Positions 47,886-62,900 of a stretch of 64,000 nucleotides of DNA are shown piece after piece. A program made the translations under genes and the position numbers. A model generated the notes under the pieces. The model was not told the origin of the DNA. It saw only the letters and a list, made by a program, of their open reading frames with translations, and did not search any database. The stretch's first letter is position 1. The number at the start of each line of letters is the position of its first letter. This DNA comes from Galaxea fascicularis (lineage: Eukaryota; Cnidaria; Anthozoa; Scleractinia; Euphylliidae): NCBI GenBank assembly GCA_948470475.1, contig OX419337.1, positions 31,252,872-31,316,871 on the forward strand. Reading direction: 5' to 3'.

Positions 47886-50800
47886 GCTGTTTTGATAATC
47901 ACTGGCCCGATAGCGGTCAGAAAACATGCTGCCGCCCTCTTTTTCGTCGTGAAAAATTCATACTTTTACAAGTTTGTCTTACGGGACGCCATTTAGTATT
48001 AACATTTTTACGCGGAAAGAGCTTCGAATTCCCCTGCTCATCGCTTCATTGTTTTCTGAGTCACCTCGTGTTGCTGTTTATATGGCGAACGAATTGGCAA
48101 AATGATTGACTGTATCGAAGTCATGTGTTTGTAAATTTAACTTAAACGTCATTGGCAAGAATGTGCCGACGAACTTGGTTGATGTCGTTATAACAATGCA
48201 TGACGTTTCTGTAGTGAAGCCACAAAGGCACGCCACTAAGACTTAAAAAGATACACTTTATTCCGAGTACAGGAAGTACATCACTCTGCACTTTCCCTCT
48301 CTCTCGCATACACACGGGTCCCGGATATATGTTTGCGATGACCGCTGTCCTAATAGTCTACAGTTTCATAATCCAACTGTCCAGGACCTAATTTGTTCTC
48401 CAGAAAACAAAATTTTGTCATTTCACGTAGCTGTTTCGCGGAGTGACTGCAAGGGAATGTAGCAAAATGTAAAACGCGTGTGCAAGGTTATTGATCTTGC
48501 TCATTAAACGTTAATAGTCCCCTACGCTAAGTCTCCCTAATGTATTACAGCGTCTCAAAGAACTCCAACTTTGAAAAGAACTTTAATAATCTAAAGGACA
48601 CTTTTCTAATGAAAAAATAATGACCAAGGCACCATAAATTATGCAGGTTATGATCTGAGAAACGTTTTGAGAGTTTTTGGTATTCAGGCGATTGTCATGA
48701 AAAAATTCATCTGAATAAATTAAACAAGTAACAACTTCAAAAAAACCGCGTCAACCTCAGCCCTGGAGTATAATTAGTGAGTAGTTAGATAATATCGGTG
48801 ATGATTTCTTGTGTCTGCTGGATTAATTTGCCTAATTTCGTGTATAACACCGGTCACATTTGATAGTATTTTTAGCAGGTTTTTGCCCTAAATAGGAAAA
48901 TCGTCATTACTTTGACTCCTTAGAACACCTCACAAACAGGAAACAATCCAGCTCGCTTTTACGAGAAACATCTGAAGAAAGCCAAGGTGACTTCTCGACC
49001 GTATTATTTTCATAAGGAGTTATTACGTATCTGTACGAAACTATGATTCTGTTTACCTAAATTTCTGGAATCCCCCTGCAAGTAAGCTACAAAAAAAGAA
49101 GCATTGCTTCCTGAATTTTAAAATTCATGTTGCTTGGAGGTACGCAAAATTAATAGTCTTCGAAGTTATAGGCGCCTCCTGAGTTTTCCTCTTTGGCAAA
49201 TCGCCACGAAGACGAACAAATAAATAGAGCGAAAAATGTAATATACTAGCTTGTTTCGTTAGACTCAAAATAGTATTTTGCCCGTGCAAAGACTCATATA
49301 CTTTGCGCTTTCGGTCCGTGAATGTATAAGTGAAAAACGCTAAAATTACATAAATGAAGAGAAACTGTTTAACTCTTCATTGGGCAATTTATAAAAGAAA
49401 AAATGACAAGGCACTCAATTTTCAAATTTTCCTCAATTCATGTTGTCCAGTTGGAGTTTTCTAACACGTTTGATGTCCAAATCAGTTTTTGATCGCTTTT
49501 AACGGACATATCAAGAACCATAAAAAGAGGGTACGGAAAATTTTTGTTTGACTTTGTTAAAACTTGGCCAGGATTATTTACATAATCCGTAGAAAATGAG
49601 ATGCTATGCCCCTCGTCATTTGTTTTGACATACCGATATGATGATAACGAAACATCCATGTGCAATTAGAGTTTGCCAGAGAAGAAGCGGATAAATTTCA
49701 GGGAATTAATTTAACAGAACCAACATTTTCCTTCTGGTAAAGAATTGGTATCTCATCATAAACTGTGCCGGAAAAAAATTATTACGTAACGGGTAACGGA
49801 AATGCCCCCTTGTTGCAAAACAGAATTAAGATAGAAAATATGATGTCGCTGTAACTTGAACCCCGGTAGTTTCAGTTCTTGAAAAAGGTTTCATCAGGAG
49901 ATCTAGAACTTTTTGAAGGCATTTGAAGGCATTACAAAGGAAATAGGAACAAGATATCTTATGTACAGTGCGGTTTAGGCGTCACTGTCTGTTCGAGATC
50001 AAATTCGTCACAGGACAAATTTAGCATACAGCTAACCGAGAAAGTTTTCGGAACTCCAAATCAGTATGCGCGTATTTGCTTGAGTCTGCAACTTTTGGGA
50101 GCTGTTCTTCACTATCTATTCCCCACTGACATGAGGCATTCCTAAAAGTTTGCGGTATGGAAAACTATTCATAGCGTTGACTCTTCAAGTCCAATGTCCC
50201 TACGAGTTTCAATCGACAGAGCTTTACATTTTTCCGCGATAAGCTCGTTGTTCACGAGCCTTTTCAGTTTTAAGTCCATCACTTCTGAATCCGGTCTCAG
50301 GTCGCGCATCGGCGGCAGAGTTTATTCTTGTTAAGTACTTGGGTGAAGTATATTTCTAGGATAAGTTCGCGATATATAAAAAATCTACCGGTATAGCGTA
50401 AACTTTGACGTTCATGTTTCACGGGAACTTCAGTGAATTCTTTAGTAACACAAACTGTTCTAAAGAAGACAAAATTCAAGGACTTACTTTCTCTGGACGA
50501 CAGTGTGAAAAGACCCAACGTCTTCCGTAAATTCGCTCTGCTTCGAGGATGCTTAGCTTATATTCAGTTCTTTTGAGCCACTGAATAACTAAGTATCGTG
50601 TTAGATCGATTAATCGCCCCAACTTGCCATTAAGAACTGCTCAAGGCATGCCCGACTTAGAAAGGTTTTTCTTAAAAGCATTCTCTGGCGCGTGCCAGGA
50701 AACCCTGAATATTAAGTCAACAAATACTGAAGTCATTGCCATTAACCATTTTTTCTTCTGTTATCGTCTGATCAAATTACTGGTCAATTACGCACCAGCG

Positions 50801-52580
50801 CGGAGAGTTTCCATATTTATAAATATATTTTCCGATTAAAAGTCTATTTTCGTTTAGCTCGAGTAACTAAGGGAAATACGGGGAAAACGGTCATTTTGAA
50901 ATGTTAATATTTACTAATTTATTTCAGGATTAAAAGTCTATTTTCGTTTAGCTTTAAAAGAGTAACTTAAGAGAAATGCGGGAAAAAAGATCATTTCCAA
51001 ATGCTGTAAAGTGGTCCTTAGCGGTCCTTACTGAATTACAGAGGCACTCGGTCGCCTCTCCAGTTTATGATCATTTACTGTGAAAAGAAAAAAAAATTGT
51101 ATCTTTCGAATGGTCCCGTTTCAATTTTCCAGCGTTTGCCGTTTCTATGGGAAGTTGAGCATTTCTCGTTATTCCCGTGGCAAGAATTATTACACGGTTT
51201 CCGCATTATATATTTGTCGGTGATGTGACAAGAAAACATAAAGATTACAGTTTGTCGTAGCTGATGGAATGACTGATTTTCCTACTTAAAGTCAACACAG
51301 AAATAAATTGTGTATGTTTCTAGTCCCATCCTTTTAGAAATTCAAAACCGACAAGAAAGGTCTCGATATCCGTAAGAAATTATCATTAATTAGCGAAGTA
51401 GTTAAATTCAGTCGGCTCCTCTTCAAAACAACACTGGTCTTTTGTCCATAGATCGTTAATTCGCGGCCACAATAACAAACATTTTCCGCCTTAGTGTTTG
51501 TATTTAACACACAGGCTCGGTGGCTAAACGAGCAAACAGTGTCTTCGGACTGGCAGTAAAAATAAACCCACGGATGCCTGAACATTTTACTTCAAGAAAA
51601 AAGTAACTCAAGATATGAAATGTTTCAAAAGAAGGCACAGTGTCCGTGGAACATTCTTAACTGAGAACTGTGACGCCATCATCATTTTCCAAAATTTCTA
51701 TTTTTACGGCCCAAACGTCTACGGGGATGCAGTGTTTCAAAGATTTCTACGTACTCTGGAGAGCATTTTCAAAAAGCTCTACTTATTTCACCGTGAAAAC
51801 GACTTCGGCGCAAGCATAACTACCAGCACAAGCAGAAGCTGAATTAAGCACAAGGTTCAAAATGTTTCCTTGTGCGTGGCAAATGCGTCCCGTAGTAAAA
51901 AGCTTTAGTGCTCTAGCCTGATGGCCCAAGGAAATCACTCAGGACAACAAATTCTTAGAATCAATCGACTGTCAAAATACTGGATTTCAAAGTCAAGAAA
52001 TCAGCCAAGAAGATGCATATAACGATTTGGAAAGTATTCCCGCGGTGAATGCCTCTTGATTGAAATGATTCCAGTTTCTGAACATGAAGATACAAGCAGG
52101 AAAGTTGGTGAGATAATGGGTATCGGTTTTGGCTGTCTAACAGTAGCACATATGAAGGCTATAAAACCGAACCTGCCCTCATTGCCACTATTTTGTCGAT
52201 GTGATCTCCTAAAGCGGTTTATCACAAGGGTTGGAAATATCAAAAGGATCACACTACACGTGATCTTCTTTTGATAATTGGTCTTGCATCAGGTAGAGAA
52301 GCCCATTAAAAATAAACGAGAGAAAGAAATGAAGAACTCTTCGGAAAGTGTGTGAAAGCCAAGAAAGATCAGAATTTTTTTTTCAGTTGACCTGGATTAT
52401 CGTGGTACAGTACTGATGGACCAAAGAACATTGATTCTGTTTATGTTCGACCTTTGAACACTCTGAAAATTGCGACACCAGTAACTACACCTTATGATAA
52501 TTTTAGATATCACTTAAGATTATTTTGGGTCATTTTAGCTCATTCCTTCTTTTAATAACTACCCACCACACCAGTTACAT
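47886..52580. other. Unassigned non-coding DNA with one tandem duplication
   Basis: A unit of about 94 bp beginning GATTAAAAGTCTATTTTCGT is present twice in tandem (from 50834 and from 50928) with about ten differences. Nothing else recognised. Confidence 0.5.
50834..51007. repeat. Two-copy tandem duplication, ~94-bp period
   Basis: Both copies share GATTAAAAGTCTATTTTCGT, then TTTAGCT, GAGTAACT, AGAAATGCGGG-like and TCATTTnnAAATG words. Confidence 0.85.
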
Positions 52581-52581
52581 C

Positions 52582-52905
52582 CAGGTCAAACGCTATACTT
52601 CACGTGAGCCGAACTGAAGTTCGACCTAAATTAGTTAAGTTCGCCTGATAAGTCAAACGCCGAACTGAATTCAGCCGAAATTAACTAGTCAAATTAAGAT
52701 CATGAAAAGAAACAGATCGAAGTTGACTTATACATTGTACTTTGATATACATTAACATGAATATGCATTTGGTTCGATTCGGCTCGTGTGAAGATCGGCA
52801 TTTGACCCAAACTCTATCTTCAGCCGTTTTTCACGGCTGGCTGGCCTTGAAGAACGCCTCAGCCGATCCAAATGAAATCGAAATTAAAGTACGGCGTTTG
52901 ACCTG
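52582..52905. mobile_element. 324-bp MITE with (C)CAGGTCAAACGC ends
   Basis: CAGGTCAAACGCTATACTT at the left and AAGTACGGCGTTTGACCTG at the right are inverted. Subterminal GCCGAACTGAA and TCAAACGCCG words recur inside. No ORF. A matching target duplication was not evident. Confidence 0.7.
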
Positions 52906-53191
52906 AGCCATAATTCAGAAGGTCACGTCCCAGTCGCAGCGAAGTCGCAGCGCTCAAATAAATTATTAATTACCTCAATGTTCGCATCGTCCGTTTGGGC
53001 TGCCTGTGAGGGTACCAGTGGAAATGTTGTCGTCGTCTATCGTTTGCCATCAAAATCATCACAGTCTTTCACACCAAAGAATATCATAAAAACTGATTTT
53101 TTTTCTTCCTTTGAATCAGTTAGGCTGAACCCCTGAGGGGAGGTCCGCGCGAAGAAAATCTCGAGAAAACATCTTGAAAACTCGTAAACAA

Positions 53192-53480
53192 CGAGCGCTT
53201 TCCTTTTGCATGGAAATAACGGTTGTTCCGGTGGAACAACAAATGGAACAGTCCTTCCCACTGGAAATATCTCGGGGAAAAAAAAAGATATACCAGATGT
53301 ATTCCACCATGCTCCTTCATAAAAATGCGCGGTTTGTTCATCCCAAACCCGGAGAAACTTGAACTGTTCCATTTGTCTGAAAATTTCAACGGCTTTTCCA
53401 CACAAAAAGAGCTTCAGCGGTTGTACTGTTCCATTAGGCGGAAAATTCTCACAGGTTTTCGATACAAATGGAAAGCGCTC
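53192..53480. mobile_element. Repeat element with GAGCGCTTTCC ends
   Basis: GAGCGCTTTCCTTTTGCAT at the left and ATGGAAAGCGCTC at the right are inverted, with AAC on both outer sides. Frames crossing it in both directions are open for over 90 codons but have no domain character and look like transposon-derived sequence. Confidence 0.5.
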
Positions 53481-53716
53481 AACATTTCATGTACCGAGCG
53501 GCCATATTTTTGTTTTTCACGGTGAATACATCATGTAAGACTTCATGTATTATCTCTAACTTCATGTATGCTTCATACAGTAATGTCACAGTAAAAAAGA
53601 AAAACAACAACAACAACAAACGAGAAACCCAACCACCCACCCACCCGACGGAAATTTTTTGGTAGACCACTCTTGACTGGGGATTCTATGCGACGTGCTC
53701 GCGTGAAGGAGACTGA

Positions 53717-53976
53717 CTAATCAGTGCACTGACCCTCTCTTCGCCTGTTTTCTTCCTCCTCACTAATCAACAAGTTGTCAAACAACTCTTCCACATCAGT
53801 CGTGTTCTGCTCTTCAGCTTCGCTGCCTGCGGCAGGTAGAGGTTCGTCATTCAACCACTGCAGACCATGAGCTGTTGGGTCTCGAATGGTCCTCATCCGG
53901 TGTTGTATTCCTTCGATCTCCTTCTGCATCCTAAGCTCTTGGGAGATCCGCATCGCCTTGTCAAGTTCATCTTTGG
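53717..53976 (-). CDS. TPR-like gene, last exon
   Basis: The acceptor on the minus strand is TTTTTGTGTTTAG. The exon takes one base (G) from the previous exon to make GCC, then reads KDELDKAMRISQELRMQKE. It ends in an acidic stretch (VEELFDNLLISEEEENRRR). The stop codon is at 53717-53719. Confidence 0.82.
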
Positions 53977-56900
53977 CTAAACACAAAAACGACTGTTTCA
54001 ATCAGCAGTTTTCACAATTTCAGTTTTCGTAGCGATAGTTCTTGAGACTTGGGCATACAAGTGAACTTTTTTTCGACTACCCGTTAATTGTTATGTAAAT
54101 TTAAAGACACAGTATTGCCCATTATGCTTCAAGCGCCTCTGTTGTTGTTTTGGTTTTCACGGGAGAGAGGCGTCTATTGTTTTCGAGCGCGTAGAGTAGA
54201 ATGGGCGATGCTGGCTCTTTTATAATTATTCATACCACACATAAACTGTCAACGTTTTCTTCTAGTTATCACTTGGCGACTTCTGTTTGAATTTCAGTGA
54301 GTACTGACGCTCGAATAAAACCGCAATTGCAATTTGATTAGCTTAGTGACTAGGCACACGCCCGCCCTGGTTTTTAGTTACATTGGTTTAGGGACGGATC
54401 ATAAGACAATTGATTGGGAGAGGGAGGTGGGGGGGGGGGGGATTCTCATAATGCATTTTGTTTACCCCCCAATATTTTGCATAAGCAATGTTTTTATTTC
54501 TCTTGGAATTTACAGTCGTCCCGAGAGGAATGAGAACAATACTTAAGCAAACCTTTGGGGGAGGGGGGGGGGGTAGCAAACTAAGTGTACTATGGGGAAT
54601 GTAAAGTGCTGAACGAAGCTTTTTTTGCCTCCGCTTCCTCTCTCCCCCCAGTCAGTTTTCGAATGATCCGTTTCTTGATCATTGAATGCATTACATTGGG
54701 CACTTGAGACATTTGGGTCAGCCTCGGTGTAAAAACCTGCTGACGAGGTTTTCTTTGTTTTATGAGGTATTGTTTTGCTGTACGCTATTGTTTATAGTGT
54801 TTTGTTGTCTTTGTTTTACGTCACTCGTGAGCTTCACAGGTTTTTACACCGAGGATGAGCCAGACATTTCTAGCTGAACATCAACCTATGAAAGGGCATT
54901 TTTGTGGCTACTGTTGTTTAGCAACGATAGACACGTACTAAAAGAAACAGCCAAGTTCTCACGAGTCCTTGTCTGAAGCTCAATGGCAGAGAATCCGTAG
55001 ACCACAGATTAGACTGCTGTTGAGAGAAGTCTGCGTTTGATTAACCATCTCACCTCGCCCTCAAATCCGGGCTGATATTTCGTTTTAGGCAATACAATTT
55101 TGCGGTATCAAGAAATTTTCGTAAAATGAAACCCGCATTAATTACCTCTTCGGAAATCCAGTATCCTCTCTTCCTCCGTTATCCCTAACCCCTTCCTTGT
55201 CGCCCTACGGATGAAGTAGTCTGCCTTCCCGATTAGGAATGTGGCCAGCAGTCTTTTGGGGCAATGAGCAAGTAGATTTCTCTCGACTTTCTGGATCGCA
55301 TTACCTGCCTTGGCAATGTTAACTTCAGAGACCTCTAAACTGTGAAGTTGAGAAAGTCACAATAGTTTGTACTTGAATATCTTGTTCACTGCGAGTTTAG
55401 CTATACGGCTACACTTTTTATAAGAACGTCTAATTTTGGGGAGGATGTCCTTATTTTTTGGCGATTCGAGCCTGAAAACATTCTAAACGTGTTACATGGC
55501 GTTAGTAGTAAGTCTGATAAATTAATCAGTGCGGACTTGACGGCAGGAAACCTCAAGTTGCTTGTTACATGCTTCTGTGGCTTGCTCTGATGCGCGAAGA
55601 TGTCGCGTCAACCATATCATCTCTTGGTAAATTTGGTTTCACACAAAGCATAGAACACTGAGGTTCACGACCGTCGACAAAAACAAATGAGCAAAATAAA
55701 GACGTTCTTAACTGACTCTCAACCTGGGTATGTTTTTAGCATGTTCTCAAAATTTTGACAAATCTCAGCCTCAAAGTTCTTATAAAAAGGTTCTTATAAA
55801 AGAAAAAGAGTGAATGGTTAGCGAGGAGCTTAATGTGGGACCAGCTTGTTCCAAAAATGGTTAACGTTCTTTAGTTGAGTTTTTTACCTTGCCTGTTTTG
55901 TGGCAAAGGCGAAGAACCTTTCGAGTGAAAACTCGAGGAGTAAAAAATGGTAGATATAGGTGCCAGCTGGAGTTAAAACTTTGAACAACTGGGCAAAGAG
56001 CCGATAAGAGATCAAACTAAGAGTGTGATGTTCATTTTTAGAGAAAGTAGCAAACAAAGGACAGAGACTGCTCTTCCCTCGTCTCTGCTGAGGAAATTAT
56101 CAATTCTTCACCTCTAAATTTTACTTTCTCTGTTTCTCAAACAGATGTAAAAGCCATTCTCGTAAGCGAATCACAAACTGCAGAAACTACTAAGAAGTTC
56201 CCAGTGTCTCATGTGTGGCCAATTTTAAGCCCTGGTGTTGACCATCGCCGCATTAAATGGAAATGTTGGGACGATTACACTGGAGGAAGAGTTCAGCCGT
56301 CAGGTGTTAGGCATATAAATGTCAATTGAACTAATCCTGTGCTTTCGTGGCTGTGATTTTATCTTAGTGAACACCCGTTAAAGTCACGTCCTAGTTACTA
56401 CTTTCGTATTCTTGTTGTACATACCGCAAATCAGGAAATCTTGTGCGGGATGTTTTTAAAAAATACATAATCATCCTGTTGTAGCCTCTTATGACGAATC
56501 TCAAGTTATCGTTTCCTTCCTGCTGCGACCAAATTTCCGCCACTTCCTCAAACAATCGCTCGGCGTTTCGTTCTTCTTCGGCTGTCAAGGCAACAACAGC
56601 CGATTTCTCCGCCAATAGGGCTGCAGCGTTATACCTGTTTACTGCGTTTTCTTCACTCAGAAAAGCGGGCTCCAAACACTGAAACCAAAATGTGTGTGAT
56701 TACAGCCACTCCTTTTTTTATTCTATACGTTTCCTCTTCAGCTGCCTTCAGCCATATTTCTTGATAATCGAGTAGATGGACGGACGTCACAGGGGTGAAT
56801 AAAGTGACCTTTGGCCGCCACGCCCTCTCCGCGGAGACATTTCTAAGGCCGCAGTAAATAGCGGCCTTTTAATATTTAAAGGGAAAATGTCACCTTTCAA

Positions 56901-59900
56901 AAATTTTAGAGACCTAGAATAGTATGCTTATAATCGTTTTTTCAGACATATCAAGGGAAGATTCGCAGAAAATAATAAATGCTTATTAAATTTGTCCTCA
57001 TTTTATATTTTTTTCGTGTTCTCACCTATTCAAGACTTCAAATCGACCATATTAATCAACGTTGCTAGCCTAGAAACTAATAGTTCAATACCTCAGAGGA
57101 CTTCTCCATATACTCGTTTGCTTTGTCAAATTCCTTGGCTTGTCGGTGCACAGCTGAGGTGATGTAAAGTGCTCTCGTGAGAAGAAACGGCCAGTTACCC
57201 GAATTGAGACGATTTGCGCGATCACAGACATCTCTACAGGTGGCCAAACAGTCTTCTCTTCTGTTTTGTATATAATAAAGTTTTGCTTCCTTCAAAAGAC
57301 AAATCAAATGAAGATTGCATGATACACAGGCTGATGAGTTTAAGTTGCAAAGTCAAACACGGCCAAAGATTTTCGTTGTGGGATTCCGTAAAAAGTTAAA
57401 TCCCACGACGTTGTGAAATCACAAACAAACGGGTATCAAGCACTCGTGAGTTATGACAACACCATAAACTACAACTGGAACAAATTGTGGCAAGGATTTC
57501 ACTGCCTCGGAGCACGAAAATTTAGACAGGCGTCATTTATGCACCTGGTGTCTAAAAATGTTATAGTAACACTTGGAAACATTGTATTCTCTAAGCTTTG
57601 TTTGCTGAGGCTCTAAGTCATAGGAAGAACGCACTCGGTTTGGCATACTTTGGCCAGCGAGTGGCCGTTTATTAAATAACAGCCCTAGTTATAAAATTAT
57701 GTAGAAGTTCTCAGCAAAGGTGGGGTCACACCCGCCTTTCAGTGCAATATAGGCTTAATACAGAACCACATGCTGAAGAGAATATGAACAACTAAAAAGA
57801 AATGATCCGATATTCAAGGTGACCCACCAAGTTATAGTGACAAATAGAAAAAATCAGGGGGTGGGTAGATGGGAGGGAAAAAATGAAGTAACACGTTGTC
57901 AGAAAAAGATGGAGGCCGAAGAGGCCTGCAGTCACGTGATTACTGTTTATATACCCTGATGACGTCATCCAGCATACCGGATATTGTAGCAACCGGAAGT
58001 TCCCGAACCAGTGCATAAACTCATTTATTCCATATAAAAAGGAATAAATATTATTTATGCACCTGGTGTCTAAAAATGTTATAGTAACACTTGGAAACAT
58101 TGTATTCTCTAAGCTTTGTTTGCTGAGGCTCTAAGTCATAGGAAGAACGCACTCGGTTTGGCATACTTTGGCCAGCGAGTGGCCGTTTATTAAATAACAG
58201 CCCTAGTTATAAAATTATGTAGAAGTTCTCAGCAAAGGTGGGGTCACACCCGCCACTGCCCTGAGTTAACGAAAGGGCGGCCCCACCCGAAGAGAATACA
58301 ATGTTTGGAATGGATAACTGAACATTCCACCATAAAAATATCAAGAGGGACTTTACTAACCCAGGGACAGGCATATCGGCTTAGCCCCTGCATAAGCCTC
58401 CACTCTGTCCCATGGGGCCTGAGCTTGTTGGGTAAAAGAAAAAATCTCAAAAATGAACAGGAGATCTATCATAGTACAAGTGAGCAAAACAAAGCGCTCA
58501 GCTTAGCCCCTGCTTAAGCCGTACACTCTGATTGCAAAATGGTGATTAATAAGAACCTGATCCAATACTCCGAGTCCTAATATACTGCAGGAATGCACTA
58601 GATTTCCATCTTCCGAATAGTTGGATTTGGGCATCCGACATGCCCTACATGTATTAAGGCTAAGACAGGACAGATGGGTTTGGAAGTGCAAAGTGTTATA
58701 TCTATAGGGTGCCCAGAGTCATGATGTTTAAAAAAAATTGCATAGTTATTTTATATGATGTATACATGCCTTGCGCATCCCTAATAAAGGAGACCTGATT
58801 CAGGTTGATCACATTCCTTGACAGCTGTGCTGTCCCTTTTGTAATTTCACCAATGCGCAAAGCAGCAAAAAAAATGCTGCTGTGCACATGGCCTTCATCA
58901 TTTTTCTTTGATAATCAGAGTCTATTGTGTGGTCTATGGGTGACACAATTTGTTCAAGCGTGGGTAGGGAGATAGGTAGCCTAATGTCTGCATGTTTATG
59001 GATTTTCGAATAACCACGCAGTGCCAACTGTATCAGGTGTACTTTAGTAGGATCTGGCAATGCAGCCATACGGTGCACAAAGCCTATTGCTGATATATAG
59101 GTCATTACAGTTGAAGCTGCATAACTATTCTTCGCCAGGTGAGCGATAAACAGAGCTATGTGTTCAGTGGAAATAGGCGAGTGTGTGTGTGGGATACGCG
59201 TTTCCTCACTTAGAAATAGAGTGAAAATTTTCCAAGGTCTTTGATAGGTGGATAAAGATGATGGGGAAAGGGAATTCACCAACAGTGTAGTCAGGACAGG
59301 TCCCAATTGAGTGGTTGGAGATGACGTGGCATGTCTGTGGGGGATTCTTCCATACCATGGGCAAGTGCTTGAAATCTCTTCACCCGGAGGCGAGAGAGAC
59401 TGTCAGCCAAATCATTCTTCTTGCCACTAATATGTTTTGCACGAAAGAAAATATTGTACTCCAAACATGTAAGCACCAACGTTCGAGTAAGACAAAGCAA
59501 ATCTCTATACTAAGTGGTCTGGGAGTTGATGACAAAAACTACACTTTGATTATCGGTCAGAAAAGAACTTTTTTGTTACATAACTCAGCACTCAACATGA
59601 GAATGCCCAACACAATAGGAAACATTTCCAGGAAGGAAATGTCCTTTTGTTTCCAGGAATCAGGCCACAGCCCAAAGACCCACTTTGTTCCAAAGATTAT
59701 GCTAAAACCTACTGATTTTGCAGCATCGGTAAAAAACTGAAGGGTGCCCGAAGAGCACCAAGCCTCATCAAAGAAAACTGCTGCCATATTTTGAGATCTT
59801 TCCCAGTACCTTGATTTAGTCTTATAAGGTGATGAGGGCGTTTGACTCCGATTGTAAGGTTAATTAGCCTACGCAGGAATACTCTACCAGGAATGACGAC

Positions 59901-62900
59901 GTTACAGGCAAAATTCAACAGACCAGTTAATGACTGCAACTCTTTTAGTGTTATCTTCTTAAGAGCAAGCGCCCTGTGTATGGCCAGATTACACTTCTCA
60001 ATTTTTTCCTGAGGAAGTCTAGCCTCATCCTTATGACAGTCTAGCTCAATACCAGCAAAAGTCAAAATATGTGCAGGCCCTTCAGTTTTTTCCTCTGCCA
60101 TTGGGACTCCAATATCAGTGCATAAAGCAAGAAATCAATTTAATGCTGCATTACATGATGAAAGGGACTGCGCGATGATAAGAAAGTCATCTAATATGTG
60201 TATGATGTGAGAAATGCCCAGTTTCTGCCATCCTATCCATTCCAAAGCTGTCCTGAAGGACTCGAAAATTTAACATGAACTTGCGCATAGGAAGAGCTAA
60301 ATCATATTTGCCATTCCAGTGTATTCCAAACAAGTGGTACACATCGGGGTGTAACGGTATAATTCTAAAAGCACCACGCACATCACACTTGGCCATCGCG
60401 CAGCCTCTTTCCAGGGATTTTATTAACCTTATGGCATCATCCACGGAGGCATACTGCACGGAACTGAATTCTTTAAAAATGTGATCATTAATAGATTGTC
60501 CAAAAGGCAAGGAAAGGTGTTGTATCATTCGAAATTCGTTTGCAGCCTTTTTGGGAACAACCCCTATGGGCGATGCCCAAAAAATTGTCCAATGGGGGAG
60601 AGTCATAGGGGGCTTTTAATGCACCCCAGGTCTATTTCTTTTGCCAGTTTATGTTCAATGACCAGTGGAAGTTAAGATGCAGAAAAAAGGTTGTTAGAGA
60701 AATTACTCCCAACTGATCCATGGAAATTTATTGTAAACCCCTTGGAAAAACCAGTAATAAGGTAGTTATATATAAATCCATAGGATATCCTGTTAAGTGA
60801 TACGCAAGTCTTTGGTGTTGGTGTTGGTAGTTTTTGTGCCGAATTTTGAATTGGCCTTAGCTGGGATGTTGTTGGGACTTCTGTCTTTAGACTGGTCGCT
60901 CTGGGGGCAGCGGAAGATTGAATGGTTGGAATAGCATTTGTAGCATTGGTGTTTGAATGTACAGCCTGCACAATGTTTGCCTCCGTGGTATCGAAAGCAA
61001 TATCCCCTGGGATGGCCTTGACTAGATTGTGTTGCAGCTGGACGAAAAGTGTTTCTATTTTCACTACTGCTTGTTCTACAGTGTACGCTGGATAAGCTCT
61101 TAACCAAAGCTATGAGTGTATATTGTCCCATGGAATAGTTTGTCGTCCACGAAGTACTCAAAAGTTCTCATCATAGAACTTCCAGTTGGAAAATTCTTTG
61201 CCAAATCTCTCACTACAGCCCCATACGTCATAAGGGCAGGCCCATCCTGAGGCCATTTCTCCATGTAGATAGCAGTAAAAATGTGAAACGCGTTTGTCCA
61301 GCTCTCAATATTAGTAATAGTTTGCTTTTTCTGATTGGGTACAATGGTTAAGGCAGGATGGCCTCCCTCCTTGTTATGAAGCATTTTTATGCTATAACAA
61401 TCATCAATGACCTGAGTATGTAGGAGTAATTCAAAATTAACATATTCATTCGCCCATACCTTATTCCTAGTTTTGGCAGATACCATTGACCCCAGGGGGA
61501 CAGAGGTTGACACAAATGGGTTCTTACTGCTTTGTTGGTTGTCCTGAGACCCTCCAACCAGTGAACTTATGATACTGCTGGGTGGTCCTATTGTCAGGCT
61601 GTCTGTGATCTGTATTGAAGCACTGCTAGGTTGTGTGTTACTTGCTGCTGTTGTGGTGCTTGCTGTGGCTGAAGTAATGGAACTCCTCGAGGGTGTGGTA
61701 ACCCCAGCAAAGCTTCTCAAAGCTGTGTCAATTGACTATTGAACCACTGTTGCTGCACTATCTGGAATGAACTGGATCTGAGACTGTTGTTCGCGACTGT
61801 TGGCTGTTGGATCACCATTGGGTGTTTGGCTAATTTGGGTTGCCACAGCCTCCCTAATTGCTCGTGCTATCTCTGGCGACAACTGTGTCTGGTTGGCTTC
61901 GTTTGAGGTGTTATCTATACGCCTGCGTTTATTTCTTGGGGGTATTACTGTGTTGAAAACAAATGCACGTTTAGGTTGGTTGAGCATGCTATCAAGAGTC
62001 AGATTGGTCATTGCTTGACCTCAGGACGGTTGCTAGTTGTGTTGCCAATGAACTTAAATAAAGGGGCTGACAAGGTGAAAACAAAAGCCATATGCTGGTC
62101 TAAAAAGGGGATGATCCCAAGCTGCCCTAGTACAACTAGTGCAGTTCTGTGGCAAACAGCCAGACTTTTGTAAAAAGCCCAATGGCATAAACATATGATT
62201 GGCTCAAACACAAGTGAATGGCCGCAAATATCATACTAGCCATAAAATTAATGTTTGTATATTGCAGCAGCAAAGGCAAATAATGTTCTTGTCAGCCTAT
62301 CTAAAATAATATTTAATGTGTAAATAACATGATAGCCAGCCAATGTAAAGACATACAAACAACAACAAAAACCATACTAATATATACCTTGGATCTTAGA
62401 AAATAACAATGTCTACCAATGTTAATGGTGCAGCAGCTTAATGGCATAAATATGGCACCATGATAGCTTTGTACAGGGCTTTGTGTCCCATATAGTTAAG
62501 ATGTATTCCATCGTTATGGAAAATATTGATAGATGGATTTGATAACCCTCGATGTCGCCATAATGTGGCATATGTTAACTTCCTGTAAAGCATTCTTGAG
62601 GTATCTATTTAATTTGTTAACGTTGTTGTTATAGAAGGAATAAGGGGAAAGGGGGGTTCTTCCTGTGTAGAACTTGGCAAATGATGATAAACTGAACATC
62701 CATCTCCTCAAAGGCGTTTTTCACAAGTGTCATAATACTGCGTGCTACCGAAAGCGGGCTGCGCCGCAGGTAACAGATGTCATTAGATACCAATTCGAGA
62801 ACAAGAATGGCGAGCCTCAACGCAGTGATTACCCCCATGTCGAAACGGTGCACTCTGGCGACTGTTCGGCCTCCTGTTCCCTGCCAGGATATATTACACG

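Noticed and set aside
53037..53405. 122-codon minus-strand frame with overlapping open frames
   Set aside because: It lies across a terminal-inverted-repeat element; no domain character and several frames are open at once.
59315..59740. 141-codon plus-strand frame
   Set aside because: Antisense to the RNase H region of the retrotransposon.
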